A stretch of 64,000 nt of DNA from Pricia antarctica (GTDB taxonomy: Bacteria > Bacteroidota > Bacteroidia > Flavobacteriales > Flavobacteriaceae): the NCBI RefSeq assembly GCF_900101815.1, contig NZ_FNAO01000002.1, forward strand, positions 434,001 to 498,000, written 5' to 3'. Within the stretch, counting starts at the first letter, position 1, and every line of letters starts with the position of its first letter. This document shows positions 17,795-26,539 of this stretch, in pieces. The position numbers and the translations under genes were made by a program. A model generated the notes under the pieces. The model worked only from the letters and a program-made list of their open reading frames with translations. It made no database searches and had not been told where the DNA came from.

Positions 17795-18967
17795 ATGAAG
17801 TTAATGAATACCAATTGGAATTACCCGACCAGCGTATGGTTCGGAGCCGGCAGAATAAACGATTTACCGCTGGCATGTCAAAAAACAGGAATTAAAAAAC
17901 CCTTGTTGGTTACCGATAAGGGATTGGTGAAACTGGATATCGTAGAAAATACGAAACGCATATTAAAGGAAGCGGGCGTAGATTTTACCGTATTCAGCGA
18001 TGTACAAGGTAATCCGACCGAAGCCAATGTGCTAAACGGGTTGGCCCATTACACTAAAAATGGACATGACGGGGTCATCGCCTTTGGAGGAGGTTCTGCC
18101 ATCGATGCGGCCAAAGCAATTGCTTTTATGTCCGGCCAATCACTTTCGTTATGGGATTTTGAGGATGTGGGCGACAACTGGACACATGCAGACATAAACG
18201 GGATAGTACCTATAGTGGCTATTCCAACCACAGCGGGAACCGGATCCGAAGTGGGAAGGGCATCCGTAATTTTAGATGAAAAGTCCCAAAACAAAAAGAT
18301 AATCTTCCACCCTAAAATGCTGCCTGAGGTGGTCATTCTAGATCCCGAACTAACCCTTGGGCTACCGGCACACATTACTGCTTGGACAGGAGTAGATGCC
18401 ATGGTACATGCCATCGAGGCCTATATTGCCCCCGGATATCATCCTATGGCAGAAGGCATTGCCATAGAGGCCATTAGGATAATAGCGAAATATCTACCCG
18501 TAGCCTTTACACATGGGTCTGATATAGAGGCCAGAGGGCAAATGTTGGTTGCCGCTTCCATGGGAGCAACGGCTTTCCAAAAAGGTCTCGGGTCCGTGCA
18601 TTCGATAGCCCATCAGTTGGGCGCCATCTACAATAAGGAGCATGGTTTGCTCAACGCCATTTTATTGCCGTATGCCCTAAAACAAAATAAACCGGCAATT
18701 GAAGAAAAAATGGCGTATTTAAGCAAGGTATTGGAACTTCCAACACACGGTACCGATGCTATTATAGCCTATATTTTAGCACTTCGAAATAAGTTGGATA
18801 TACCCCACACCCTTAAAGAAATAGGGATTAACGACGATGAGGCCGAAAGAATTGGAAAGATGGCTTTTCTCGATCCTTCTACCCCTTCAAATGCCATGCC
18901 CTTGAGTGCCGATGATCTGGAAAAATTGTTTCGGGCAGCCTTACAGGGTGATTTAAACACTTTGTAG
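17795..18967 (+). CDS. Iron-containing alcohol dehydrogenase
   Basis: Group III (iron-dependent) alcohol dehydrogenase, 390 residues. Nucleotide-binding GGGSAIDAAKAIAFM near residues 97-111, PTTAGTGSEVGRAS near 148-161, and the metal-ligand motif SVHSIAHQLGAIYNKEHG near 267-284. The ATG at 17795 is preferred to a TTG at 17789. The next gene begins at the base after the stop, so co-transcription is very likely. In the PuuABCD route for putrescine the second step is an amine oxidase; an alcohol dehydrogenase here means the gamma-glutamylated intermediate carries a hydroxyl group, pointing to an amino alcohol as substrate. The substrate itself is inference. Confidence 0.9.
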   Translation: MKLMNTNWNYPTSVWFGAGRINDLPLACQKTGIKKPLLVTDKGLVKLDIVENTKRILKEAGVDFTVFSDVQGNPTEANVLNGLAHYTKNGHDGVIAFGGGSAIDAAKAIAFMSGQSLSLWDFEDVGDNWTHADINGIVPIVAIPTTAGTGSEVGRASVILDEKSQNKKIIFHPKMLPEVVILDPELTLGLPAHITAWTGVDAMVHAIEAYIAPGYHPMAEGIAIEAIRIIAKYLPVAFTHGSDIEARGQMLVAASMGATAFQKGLGSVHSIAHQLGAIYNKEHGLLNAILLPYALKQNKPAIEEKMAYLSKVLELPTHGTDAIIAYILALRNKLDIPHTLKEIGINDDEAERIGKMAFLDPSTPSNAMPLSADDLEKLFRAALQGDLNTL

Positions 18968-19765
18968 ATGAAGCTTCTTATTGTTGAAGGTAACACAAAG
19001 GAGGTCCGGGAGGAAAGGGAGGCCTTTGGCATCAAGCCCTATCATCTTATTTTTAGGGAAATGCTTCATTTTTTAATGCCTACCTCACAAACGGAAGTGG
19101 TCTTTCCGGCGGATGGGTCCAAAAATTTACCGACTGCTATTCAGCTAACCAAATATGACGGAATATTATGGACCGGGAGTTCTTTAAGTGTAACGGAAAT
19201 CATACCCTCGGTAACCGATCAACTTAATTTTGCCGAAACAATTTTTGGAAGTGGCACCCCATTGTACGGCAGTTGCTGGGGCCTACAGGTAGCCACAACC
19301 GTAGCAGGTGGCAAGGTGGCACGCGGCAACCAGGGCTTGGAGTTTGGAATCGCCAATGGGATCACGCTCACGGAACCCGCATTAAAAAGCCCATTCTTCC
19401 CAGAAAGAAAGTCGAATTATTCCGCACTCTGCATACATTTTGACGAAGTGGTCAAAATCCCTGAAAACGCTATAGTTTTAGCCGAGAATTCACATTCCGA
19501 AGTGCAGGCACTGGTATTCGATTATCACAAATCATCTTTTTTCGGGGTACAGTACCATCCTGAATTTAAAACCTCCGATATGGCCAAGATCACTTCCCTT
19601 TTATCGGGAAAGTTGATAGACAGTGGTCGTTTTACTTCGGTCGCCGAAGTTGAAGCATTCGTCGTGCGGTTGTCGGAGGAAATGAATTTACCTGAAGAAA
19701 TAGTGGATTACAAACTCCACACGCTAGAAATTGGGGCTTGGCTAAAACATATTTCCCTTCAATAA
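18968..19765 (+). CDS. Class I glutamine-amidotransferase-like hydrolase (gamma-glutamyl amide hydrolase?)
   Basis: Triad-type class I amidotransferase fold, 265 residues, standing alone rather than fused to a synthase. Nucleophile Cys103 in YGSCWGLQVA, and His197/Glu199 in VQYHPEFK. An oxyanion-type WTGSS motif is near 68-72. Relatives include GMP-synthase-like amidotransferases; IpuF in the isopropylamine pathway and PuuD have the same fold and cleave gamma-glutamyl amides. As the last gene of the operon, directly abutting the alcohol dehydrogenase, it would release glutamate from the oxidised product. A role as an ordinary glutaminase partner is less likely because no ammonia-accepting synthase is near. 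Confidence 0.82.
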   Translation: MKLLIVEGNTKEVREEREAFGIKPYHLIFREMLHFLMPTSQTEVVFPADGSKNLPTAIQLTKYDGILWTGSSLSVTEIIPSVTDQLNFAETIFGSGTPLYGSCWGLQVATTVAGGKVARGNQGLEFGIANGITLTEPALKSPFFPERKSNYSALCIHFDEVVKIPENAIVLAENSHSEVQALVFDYHKSSFFGVQYHPEFKTSDMAKITSLLSGKLIDSGRFTSVAEVEAFVVRLSEEMNLPEEIVDYKLHTLEIGAWLKHISLQ

Positions 19766-19887
19766 CATCAAATGGTAGGATAGGGCACCCTAAGCGCTTC
19801 AATCGGTCATCGATAGGTACTATCCGTTGGAAGAAGTAGCCATAAAACATCAGCATGTAGAAACAGCCAGCGGGCGCCTCTTTGAAA

Positions 19888-20706
19888 TCAGTATTTCAAA
19901 AGTTCTATTTTTCTAAAATCGATGGGATGGCTGTTGGATTGTAATGAAATGTATCCCTCTTTCACGGATACATCCCCATTTTCTATTAATGTTTTGGCTA
20001 TGTCATTCTCGGGATCGTAAACGGGATTTGAATACGTCAATATTTCCTCGCCGTTGACGTAATGGGTGATTTTGCCGTCCTTTACATCTATTTCCAAAGT
20101 GACCCACTGGTCCCCATGAAAAGTTCTTTTCACGGTAGGAGGGGTACAATAGGAAGTATTCTTCTCGCCATCGATCTCAATGAACATGCCATTGGCACAA
20201 ATTTCGCCCACAGGTCGTTCATCCGTACCATTGCCGCCGTGAAGGTTATATTCCAAAGAAACAGGAAAGGCCTGGTCAAGTTTTAGAGATGCGGGAGGTT
20301 GGCCATGAAACTGGACACCACTGTCCCTAAAGCCCCATTCCGGAGCGCCGGGAGCAGTTTCCCCAACAAATCGGTATTCCACCTTTAAACGGTAGTTGGA
20401 AAGTATATCATTGAAATATAACGCGCCGAACCTATTGTCAAAATTGTCACCATACGCATCGTAACGTATACTCAATATACCGTTTTCGACCCTAAAAGTA
20501 TTTCCGTAATTTTCCCCTAACGGATGTCCCACAATTTTCATATTCCAGCCGGATAGGTCAGTACCATTGAACAAGGATTTCCACTTGCCTGTTTCCTTTT
20601 TTTGTTCAATGGAAGCAGAATTTTCATTTTTAATATCCTTTTTCTTTTCCCCACATGAGATCGTGAATAGTATACAAAGGAATAAAGAAATTGCGAAACG
20701 TATCAT
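19888..20706 (-). CDS. DUF1080 (3-keto-disaccharide hydrolase family) lipoprotein
   Basis: Exported lipoprotein of 272 residues; lipobox TISC (Cys19), then GEKKKDIKNEN. The DUF1080 concanavalin-like fold is recognised from WKSLFNGTDLSGWNMK, VENGILSIRYDAYG, GFRDSGVQFHGQ and FHGDQWVTLEIDVKDGKITH. Members of this family hydrolyse 3-keto-glycosides or bind sugars and usually partner with Gfo/Idh/MocA oxidoreductases; here the nearest such genes are 34-42 kb away at 54.3 and 62.1 kb. It converges on the amidotransferase gene and stands alone. Substrate unknown. Confidence 0.82.
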   Translation of the reverse strand: MIRFAISLFLCILFTISCGEKKKDIKNENSASIEQKKETGKWKSLFNGTDLSGWNMKIVGHPLGENYGNTFRVENGILSIRYDAYGDNFDNRFGALYFNDILSNYRLKVEYRFVGETAPGAPEWGFRDSGVQFHGQPPASLKLDQAFPVSLEYNLHGGNGTDERPVGEICANGMFIEIDGEKNTSYCTPPTVKRTFHGDQWVTLEIDVKDGKITHYVNGEEILTYSNPVYDPENDIAKTLIENGDVSVKEGYISLQSNSHPIDFRKIELLKY

Positions 20707-20846
20707 AGCCGCTTGATATTTAGGGTTGGTCGCTAAATGTAGCGAAAAATAGTTAAGGATTATATTAGATTTCTAACCTCACAAAGCCGTTTATCTCTGT
20801 AAATGGTATTGATATGGATATTTGGGACGCTTTTTTTGGAACTCAT

Positions 20847-20875
20847 AAAAAAGCCCCTGAGTTGTTTCAGGGGCT
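20847..20875 (-). terminator. Intrinsic terminator after the catalase gene
   Basis: Perfect 9-bp stem: AGCCCCTGA (20852-20860) pairs with TCAGGGGCT (20867-20875) around a 6-base loop. On the minus strand the stem is followed by a T-run (A-run at 20847-20852 on plus), 44 bp past the catalase stop codon. This is a standard rho-independent terminator. Confidence 0.85.
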
Positions 20876-20918
20876 CTTTCATTGTAAGTAATAAATAATT
20901 GATTAGTTCATCTGGCCA

Positions 20919-23060
20919 TTAAACAGGAATGTTCTCGGTTTTGTCCATGCGATCCCAATTGCGGTGCTTCGCAATGGCGGATATAAAATCGCTAGCGTTG
21001 CCGTTTATAAAGATGGCCTTGTCTTCCTTATACTCGGTAAAGGCACTTTTATCCAAAAGCTGTTCTCCCTCGTTATCCACGGCAATCGCCTTGCAATGTT
21101 TGAACGTTTCGTTTAGAAATTTGATGAATTTGGATTTCTTCATTAGGGCATCGATGGATTTCTTACCTCCAGGAATATAAACGGCATCGTAAAGCACACT
21201 TTCTGTGGTCATAATCGAGGCATCGACTTTATGTTCCATTTCCGAATCACAAGTAACCATACCGCCATGGGGAGCTATGATCTTGACCACGGCATTTTCC
21301 TTTTCCAAGGCTGCCTTCATTTGGTCAAAGTCCTTCATATGAAATCCATCGGCGACCAAAAAGGCGATTTTTCGTGTTGCGATGGTGTCGAATTTAGTGT
21401 TTGCCTGGCTTAAAGTAGGCGCTTTGTCCAAGTAAATTTTCTTTTTGCCGGGCTGATGGTCCGCTACATTGGCATCGGCACCTATCGCTTGATTAATGGG
21501 CCGTTCGATGTCCTCTGGAATTTTCATACCCAAATTTTCCGCGACCTCGTTGGCTAGGTCATCGTCTATTTGTGCGATAAGCCACAACATCCGCTCTTGA
21601 ATGTGGGCGTGGTTGCATTTACCGAGTTCGAAGGAATAGGCATCCGCCACGTGCTTCTTTTCCCAATCGGCCAGACTTCGGTAAAATAGGGCGGGCTGTG
21701 AAAAATGGTCGCTGAAACTTTCGCTACGCGTTCTGATTTTGTTGGCATCGATACGCTCTTGATAGCTTTCAAAGCCGCCTTCCTCCACGGAAGAAAGATA
21801 GGGGCAGCCCCCACTTAGCGTATTCGGGAAATAAGCAGTCTGGCCTTTCGGAATTTCCATCTGCATGTGTCCGTCCCTTTGATTATTGTGGACGGGAGTG
21901 ATGGGTCTGTTGATGGGAATTTGATGAAAATTGTGACTTCCCAACCTGGAAAGTTGGGTATCCCGATAAGAGAACAATCGGCCTTGAAGTAGCGGATCGT
22001 TTGAAAAATCAATTCCCGGTACAATACTTCCGGGAAGAAAGGCCACCTGCTCCGTTTCGGCAAAGAAATTTTCGGGATTCCGGTTAAGTACCATCCTACC
22101 GATCAGCTGAACGGGCACCATTTCTTCCGGAATTAGCTTGGTGGCGTCCAATAGGTCAAATTCGAACTTATGTTCATCCTCTTCGGGTACAATTTGCACC
22201 CCGAGTTCCCATTCGGGAAATTGACCGGAATCAATGGCATCCCATAAATCCCTACGATGAAAATCGGAATCCGCACCACTTATCTTAACCGCCTCGTCCC
22301 AAGTTACGGAATGAACGCCCAATTTAGGTTTCCAATGGAACTTTACAAAATGTGCCTTACCTTCTTTATTGATCAAACGAAAGGTATGGATGCCAAAACC
22401 TTCCATCATGCGCAAACTTCGGGGTATGGCTCTATCGCTCATTACCCAAATTTGGTTGTGCAAGGTTTCCGTGGTTAATGAAATGAAGTCGTAGAAGGTG
22501 TCGTGTGCCGATGCGGCTTGTGGAATTTCGTTATTGGGTTCCGGTTTGACCGAGTGGATCAAGTCGGGGAATTTCATGGCATCCTGAATAAAGAAAATGG
22601 GCATATTGTTTCCGACCAAATCCCATGTGCCTTCCTGGGTATAGAATTTAACCGCAAAACCACGTACGTCACGGGCGAGATCTGTCGAGCCTTTAGAACC
22701 GGCAACCGTAGAGAATCTTGCAAACACCGGGGTTTTTCTAGAAGTATCGGTAAATATGCCCGCTTTAGAATATTTTTCGATGCTTTCATAAAGTTCAAAA
22801 TAACCGTGGGCGGCACTACCCCGGGCATGAACGATGCGTTCGGGAATGCGCTCGTGGTCGAAATTGTGAATCTTTTCCCTCAGCAAGAAATCCTCCAATA
22901 AAGTGGCTCCCCTTGCGCCTGCTTTTAAGGAGTTATTGGTATCGTTAACCTTTAGGCCCTGCCTTGTAGTCAGGGCTTTATCCTTACCATCTACTGAAAA
23001 ATTCTCCAATTGTTTGCTTTTTTCGTCGCTAGAGTTCGACGATTTCGTTTTTTTAGCCAT
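20919..23060 (-). CDS. katE: Large-subunit catalase (HPII type)
   Basis: Haem catalase that splits hydrogen peroxide, 713 residues, the size of large-subunit enzymes. The catalase core holds the distal His78 in [12 protein letters not shown], the Asn-containing [15 protein letters not shown], and the proximal haem-ligand region [13 protein letters not shown]. The C-terminal ~150 residues form the flavodoxin/DJ-1-like domain typical of HPII ([35 protein letters not shown]). The N-terminus is a Lys/Ser/Asp-rich tail. No signal peptide, so cytoplasmic. It heads a stress-related region; a strong terminator follows at 20847-20875. Confidence 0.95.
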   Translation of the reverse strand: MAKKTKSSNSSDEKSKQLENFSVDGKDKALTTRQGLKVNDTNNSLKAGARGATLLEDFLLREKIHNFDHERIPERIVHARGSAAHGYFELYESIEKYSKAGIFTDTSRKTPVFARFSTVAGSKGSTDLARDVRGFAVKFYTQEGTWDLVGNNMPIFFIQDAMKFPDLIHSVKPEPNNEIPQAASAHDTFYDFISLTTETLHNQIWVMSDRAIPRSLRMMEGFGIHTFRLINKEGKAHFVKFHWKPKLGVHSVTWDEAVKISGADSDFHRRDLWDAIDSGQFPEWELGVQIVPEEDEHKFEFDLLDATKLIPEEMVPVQLIGRMVLNRNPENFFAETEQVAFLPGSIVPGIDFSNDPLLQGRLFSYRDTQLSRLGSHNFHQIPINRPITPVHNNQRDGHMQMEIPKGQTAYFPNTLSGGCPYLSSVEEGGFESYQERIDANKIRTRSESFSDHFSQPALFYRSLADWEKKHVADAYSFELGKCNHAHIQERMLWLIAQIDDDLANEVAENLGMKIPEDIERPINQAIGADANVADHQPGKKKIYLDKAPTLSQANTKFDTIATRKIAFLVADGFHMKDFDQMKAALEKENAVVKIIAPHGGMVTCDSEMEHKVDASIMTTESVLYDAVYIPGGKKSIDALMKKSKFIKFLNETFKHCKAIAVDNEGEQLLDKSAFTEYKEDKAIFINGNASDFISAIAKHRNWDRMDKTENIPV

Positions 23061-23244
23061 AATCTTAACTTTTAAAGATGTAATTTCTGATTGTCGAACC
23101 TATACATACTGCTAGGTCGAAATTTAAACGGAAGGTAGATAGGCCCATTAAAAGATGATAGCCCTATTAGAAGATTTGTTAATCCAAAATTTTAAATCGA
23201 TTGATTTTCGATACGTATGTGCGTTCGCATGAACATAGTATCAT
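23061..23244 (-). other. Catalase upstream region
   Basis: AT-rich gap between the tiny membrane protein gene and katE. Minus-strand TAGGTTCG, about 50 bp before the katE start, is one mismatch from TAnnTTTG; no matching -33 TTG at the right spacing was found. No gene was found. Confidence 0.3.
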
Positions 23245-23409
23245 TTAGCTCGAAGATTTGTTTTTCCCGGTTATAAAATTGTACACTAATAAAATAACGG
23301 CAACAACCAGCAATATATGGATTAGACCACCTAAGACCTTAAAAACTAAAAAGCCGAAAACCCAACCTATTAAAAGTATAACTACTAGAATCCAAAGAAT
23401 ATTTTTCAT
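23245..23409 (-). CDS. Tiny membrane protein, lmo0937/DUF5670-like
   Basis: Reading frame of 54 residues. It starts MKNILWILVVILLIGWVFGF and ends in the polar tail TGKNKSSS. Two hydrophobic helices are joined by a short Gly-Gly-His turn (GGLIH), the pattern of the lmo0937 small membrane family. A second, clearly related protein lies at 27756-27911: both share W-I-(L/I)-V-x-I-L-x-I-G-W and G-G-(L/I)-I-H. The paralogue supports both as real genes. The exact function is unknown; it sits upstream of the catalase gene on the same strand. Confidence 0.75.
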   Translation of the reverse strand: MKNILWILVVILLIGWVFGFLVFKVLGGLIHILLVVAVILLVYNFITGKNKSSS

Positions 23410-23547
23410 AACGTTTCAAGTGTAAGAATTGTGATGGGAGAACTGTGATAAAGAAAATGAACCTAAAGGATGCGGGCCATCTATTTTCGCATCGGGTGAA
23501 TGTTTATATGGTAACTGTCTTTTTCAATGTAGTACTTGGACAATATC

Positions 23548-23685
23548 CTATGCTTTAAGTTTTTTTTGTTTTCTATTTTTTAAATATTTATAGCCCAGAA
23601 AAAGGAATTGGGCGCCAACAAGGGCTAACGTAATTTTTCGACTTTTTGTCAATGCGGCAGCAATGCCTAATAATTTTGATTTCAT
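23548..23685 (-). CDS. Small hypothetical protein with one membrane segment
   Basis: A 45-residue frame beginning MKSKLLGIAAALTKSRKITL, with a hydrophobic stretch (LALVGAQFLFLGY) and a strongly basic tail (KYLKNRKQKKLKA). It looks like a single-pass small membrane protein. It lies upstream of the DUF5670-like gene on the same strand with a 138-bp gap. No family recognised; the amphipathic and basic pattern rather than homology supports it. Confidence 0.45.
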   Translation of the reverse strand: MKSKLLGIAAALTKSRKITLALVGAQFLFLGYKYLKNRKQKKLKA

Positions 23686-24092
23686 TCTACTATTATTTTT
23701 GAGTCAAAATGATTTTCAGGTCAAGAAAAGTGTAATTCGATGTAAATTTTGTTATCGAGTAAGCAATTTAAATGTTTTGTTGGCAAAATCCAGTAAAATA
23801 GCTAAATGAGTTAAACTTTAATGCTAATGAGTTGGTGGTAGATGCTGATTCCAACTTTCACGGTGGTGACGTTATAGAAACCTAATCTTGTTGGCGAAGT
23901 ACTACTTTTGATTTGTAACCTTTACTGTTAATAGGATGGGTGAATGACGGAAATATTTGGATGTAGCAGCGCGTTGTGTTCTATTCGATATATTATTGAT
24001 TCCATCACGTTTTTGCGGAATATTTTCCATAATTAATTTCTTGAGCACTTCTTGATAGAGTAGGTTTGTCGTCAATTTTAAATATATTCAAT
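23686..24092. other. 407-bp gap without a convincing gene
   Basis: AT-rich divergent gap between the small minus-strand gene and the lipoprotein gene. Only short frames occur; one minus frame of 42 codons (23902-24030) has a composition without family features. The promoter of the downstream lipoprotein lies at 24041-24068. Nothing else was recognised. Confidence 0.6.
24041..24068 (+). promoter_or_regulatory. Bacteroidota-type promoter
   Basis: TTG (24041-24043), 17 bases, then TAGGTTTG (24061-24068), a perfect match to TAnnTTTG, the housekeeping -33/-7 pattern of Flavobacteria. It ends 24 bp before the ATG at 24093 and so probably drives the small lipoprotein gene. Confidence 0.6.
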
Positions 24093-24461
24093 ATGAAAAA
24101 GTCCATGAAAATTTTTGGGATGTTGCTAATTTTTATGACAATAGCCGCTTCCTGCGATAATGACAACGATCCTTCTGATGACAATCTGTTTGCAGGTCAA
24201 TATCAAGGCTCGGTGAGCTATTCCGATCCAGAAAGTAGTACCGATATATCTACCGATGGGGGTCAGGTTACGGTGGTTAAAATAGGAAATTCCTATACTT
24301 TCAACTTTTCCAATGAAATACCGAGCCTCAAGGATATTACAATGGAAAAAAATCAGAACACTTTGATCAGTACTGACGGTGCAATTAGCATCGACGAAAG
24401 CACCCTTGTAATTGCTTTCACTCAAAACGACAAGGTTTGGGGAGCTGATTGTTCAAGGTAA
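24093..24461 (+). CDS. Small acidic lipoprotein, unknown function
   Basis: Predicted lipoprotein of 122 residues. The ATG at 24093 is chosen because a longer TTG start at 24066 overlaps the promoter. Signal peptide with lipobox AASC (Cys22), followed by DNDNDPSDDN, an Asp-rich stretch like the surface-export signals of Flavobacterium lipoproteins. The remainder is beta-rich (GQYQGSVSYSDPESSTDIST, QVTVVKIGNSYTFNFSNEIP), resembling small lipocalin-like or DUF-type domains. It has its own promoter and terminator, so is monocistronic. No family assigned. Confidence 0.75.
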   Translation: MKKSMKIFGMLLIFMTIAASCDNDNDPSDDNLFAGQYQGSVSYSDPESSTDISTDGGQVTVVKIGNSYTFNFSNEIPSLKDITMEKNQNTLISTDGAISIDESTLVIAFTQNDKVWGADCSR

Positions 24462-24493
24462 CAGTAAGCAACTACTTTTTTGATACTAAATAG

Positions 24494-24518
24494 CCGTTCT
24501 TAGCCGAACGGTTTTTTT
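24494..24518 (+). terminator. Intrinsic terminator after the lipoprotein gene
   Basis: CCGTTC (24494-24499) pairs with GAACGG (24506-24511) over a 6-base loop and is followed by seven T (24512-24518), 33 bp after the lipoprotein stop. Confidence 0.8.
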
Positions 24519-24601
24519 GTGACAATTCGAGTCCATATGATTTGATGAACAATTGGCTTTAGTACATTTTGCTCCAACAAAATTTTTGAATAGTACATCC
24601 G

Positions 24602-25330
24602 ATGAGGGAAACCATAATCATTCTTATAAGGAAAATAAAAGCCCTAGCAGCGCGGATATTCCATCGTGATAATCCGTATTTGCCCTATATCATCATTGTT
24701 GCGGTAGCTTTAGTGTTGGGGGTCGGGGGAATTAATATTTTCATCGAGCTAACCGAGGAATTAAAGGAGGGGGAACTGGTCGGTATCGATACCCAGATTA
24801 CAGAATACATTATATCGTTTCGCACCCCTGACCGGACAGCACTTTTCTTATGGTTAACCCATGTGGGGGACCTCTACGGGTATCTTGTCATAGGTGGTAT
24901 CTTCATATTTGTTTCGGCAGTGGTCTTTAAAAGTTGGAAATATATTGCTCAAATAACCATTGTTCTTGTATTGGCTACGTTTTCAAATATGATTTTAAAA
25001 CGATTTATCGATCGGGCGCGACCTGATATCGAACATCTGGTTTCGGTAGAAACATTGAGCTACCCCAGTGGTCATGCGATGAGCGCAATGGCTTTTTATG
25101 GGTTTCTCATTTATCTGATTTATTCTTTCAAGTTGAACCATGCGTTGAAAGTTCTTGCTATTACCCTCTTAATTTTTCTTATTTTGGGTATAGGTGTCAG
25201 TCGAATTTACCTTGGCGTGCATTTTCCTTCAGATATCGCCGGTGGTTTTATAGCGGGGTTTATTTGGGTAGTTTTCTGTAGTGTCGCATTCAATTTGATT
25301 GAGGTTTTCAGACGAGATCCGAATACCTGA
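24602..25330 (+). CDS. PAP2-family membrane phosphatase
   Basis: Integral membrane phosphatase of 242 residues with five or six membrane helices. The three PAP2 motifs are intact: KRFIDRARPD (K-x6-R-P), PSGHAMS (P-S-G-H), and SRIYLGVHFPSD (S-R-x5-H-x3-D). Family members remove phosphate from lipid pyrophosphates such as undecaprenyl diphosphate or from phosphatidic acid. The N-terminal ~30 residues are polar and basic (RETIIILIRKIKALAARIFH). Lies alone between terminator 24494 and a 240-bp gap; which lipid it uses is unknown. Confidence 0.9.
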   Translation: MRETIIILIRKIKALAARIFHRDNPYLPYIIIVAVALVLGVGGINIFIELTEELKEGELVGIDTQITEYIISFRTPDRTALFLWLTHVGDLYGYLVIGGIFIFVSAVVFKSWKYIAQITIVLVLATFSNMILKRFIDRARPDIEHLVSVETLSYPSGHAMSAMAFYGFLIYLIYSFKLNHALKVLAITLLIFLILGIGVSRIYLGVHFPSDIAGGFIAGFIWVVFCSVAFNLIEVFRRDPNT

Positions 25331-25571
25331 TGTCAACTTGAATTATTGTGTTCCGATCTCCTTTATATAAATAGGGAATGGCATTCAGGTCTCATGGTGT
25401 GGTAGAGGAGGTGTGCATTTCCCTCTTGCCCAGTTCCGTAGAGATAGCAATAGGAGTAATTTAAAACGCTATAGAAGCAAGTGTAAGGGCGTATGATTAT
25501 TAATTTCAAAGGCTTAACTAGTTCAAAGGATGGGTTGGGTTAGAAGCATCAATTACAAAATACACCTTTAT

Positions 25572-26345
25572 ATGGATGACAATATCAAGAAAATTGCCCG
25601 AACGGGATATGTTTCAAAAGGATTGGTATATGCAATAACAGGAGCACTGGCATTCGGGGCCGCCGTTGGACTGGGCGGGAGTTCAGAAGGAAAGCTCGGT
25701 GTTCTTAAATTTTTGCAAAAGCAGCCGTTCGGCAATGTGCTTTTGGGAATAGTGGGGCTCGGCTTATTGTGTTATGCGTTTTGGCGATTTTTTCAGAGTA
25801 TTAAGGATCCTGAAAATATCGGTGACAACGCCAGAGGAATGGGGAAGCGAATCGGTTTCTTTTTCAGTGGCCTGGTATATCTTGGATTGGGTGGATATGC
25901 TATTTACCAAATATTCAAGCCTTCGGCAGGAAGCGGAGGCAGCAAGAGCGGAATGCTTCCGCCAGAATATTTGCCCTATATCTTTTATGCTATCGCAATT
26001 GGTTTAGCGACCAAGGCGATTTTTCAATTCGTTAAAGCATATAAAGGCGAATTTCTCACTAAATTTCATTTGGACGCGATGTCGAACATCAACACGCGCA
26101 AAACAATCAAATGGTTAGGATATGCGGGAATGGTAGCCCGGGGTATAGTAGTTGGTATTGTTGCCTACTTCTTTTTTAGGGCCGCCAGCTCCGCCGGTTC
26201 GGAAGAGATGAAGGGTACCGAAGAGGCCTTCTCGTTTCTCCGTCAAAGTTCTGGACCCTGGCTTATGGGCTTGGTAGCCTTAGGTCTGATTTGCTATGGT
26301 GCCTATATGTTTATTATGGCCGGATATCGGAAATTCAAGGATTAA
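25572..26345 (+). CDS. DUF1206 integral membrane protein
   Basis: Protein of 257 residues made of three pseudo-repeats of about 75-80 residues, each with two membrane helices: RTGYVSKGLVYAITGALAFG, RIGFFFSGLVYLGLGGYAIY and YAGMVARGIVVGIVAYFFFR. This triple G-x-x-(A/S)-(K/R)-G pattern is that of DUF1206. The ATG at 25572 (MDDNIKKIARTG) is preferred to 25530, where the extra 14 residues match no family feature. Function is not established; it lies among stress and envelope genes. Confidence 0.82.
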   Translation: MDDNIKKIARTGYVSKGLVYAITGALAFGAAVGLGGSSEGKLGVLKFLQKQPFGNVLLGIVGLGLLCYAFWRFFQSIKDPENIGDNARGMGKRIGFFFSGLVYLGLGGYAIYQIFKPSAGSGGSKSGMLPPEYLPYIFYAIAIGLATKAIFQFVKAYKGEFLTKFHLDAMSNINTRKTIKWLGYAGMVARGIVVGIVAYFFFRAASSAGSEEMKGTEEAFSFLRQSSGPWLMGLVALGLICYGAYMFIMAGYRKFKD

Positions 26346-26401
26346 TGCGCTATCCAAGTAGACCGCGACCTTTAATTTTTGATTTCCTACGGAAAGGTTG
26401 G

Positions 26402-26539
26402 CTATAAGACCTCTTTAGGTGTAACGAATACAACAGAACCATCGTCGTAGTTGGCGTTTATCGATTCTCCTTTTTTCAACGCCACAATGTATCTGATTGC
26501 TCCATTTGGATATTTTATCCGTTTATTCCTTATCGACAT
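26402..26539 (-). CDS. Small hypothetical protein overlapping the CDF gene end
   Basis: A 45-residue frame starting MSIRNKRIKYPNGAIRYIVA and ending DDGSVVFVTPKEVL. Its ATG lies inside the last codons of the cation transporter gene (17-base overlap), as in translationally coupled genes. The sequence is hydrophilic and beta-like, resembling a small SH3-like or KOW-size domain, but no family was recognised. It follows directly on the same strand, so co-expression with the transporter is likely if real. Confidence 0.42.
   Translation of the reverse strand: MSIRNKRIKYPNGAIRYIVALKKGESINANYDDGSVVFVTPKEVL

Noticed and set aside
19888-20706. DUF1080 lipoprotein as part of the amine operon
   Set aside because: It is on the opposite strand and belongs to a glycoside-related family.
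23902-24030. 42-codon minus-strand frame
   Set aside because: No hydrophobic, signal or family pattern, and it overlaps the upstream region of the next gene.
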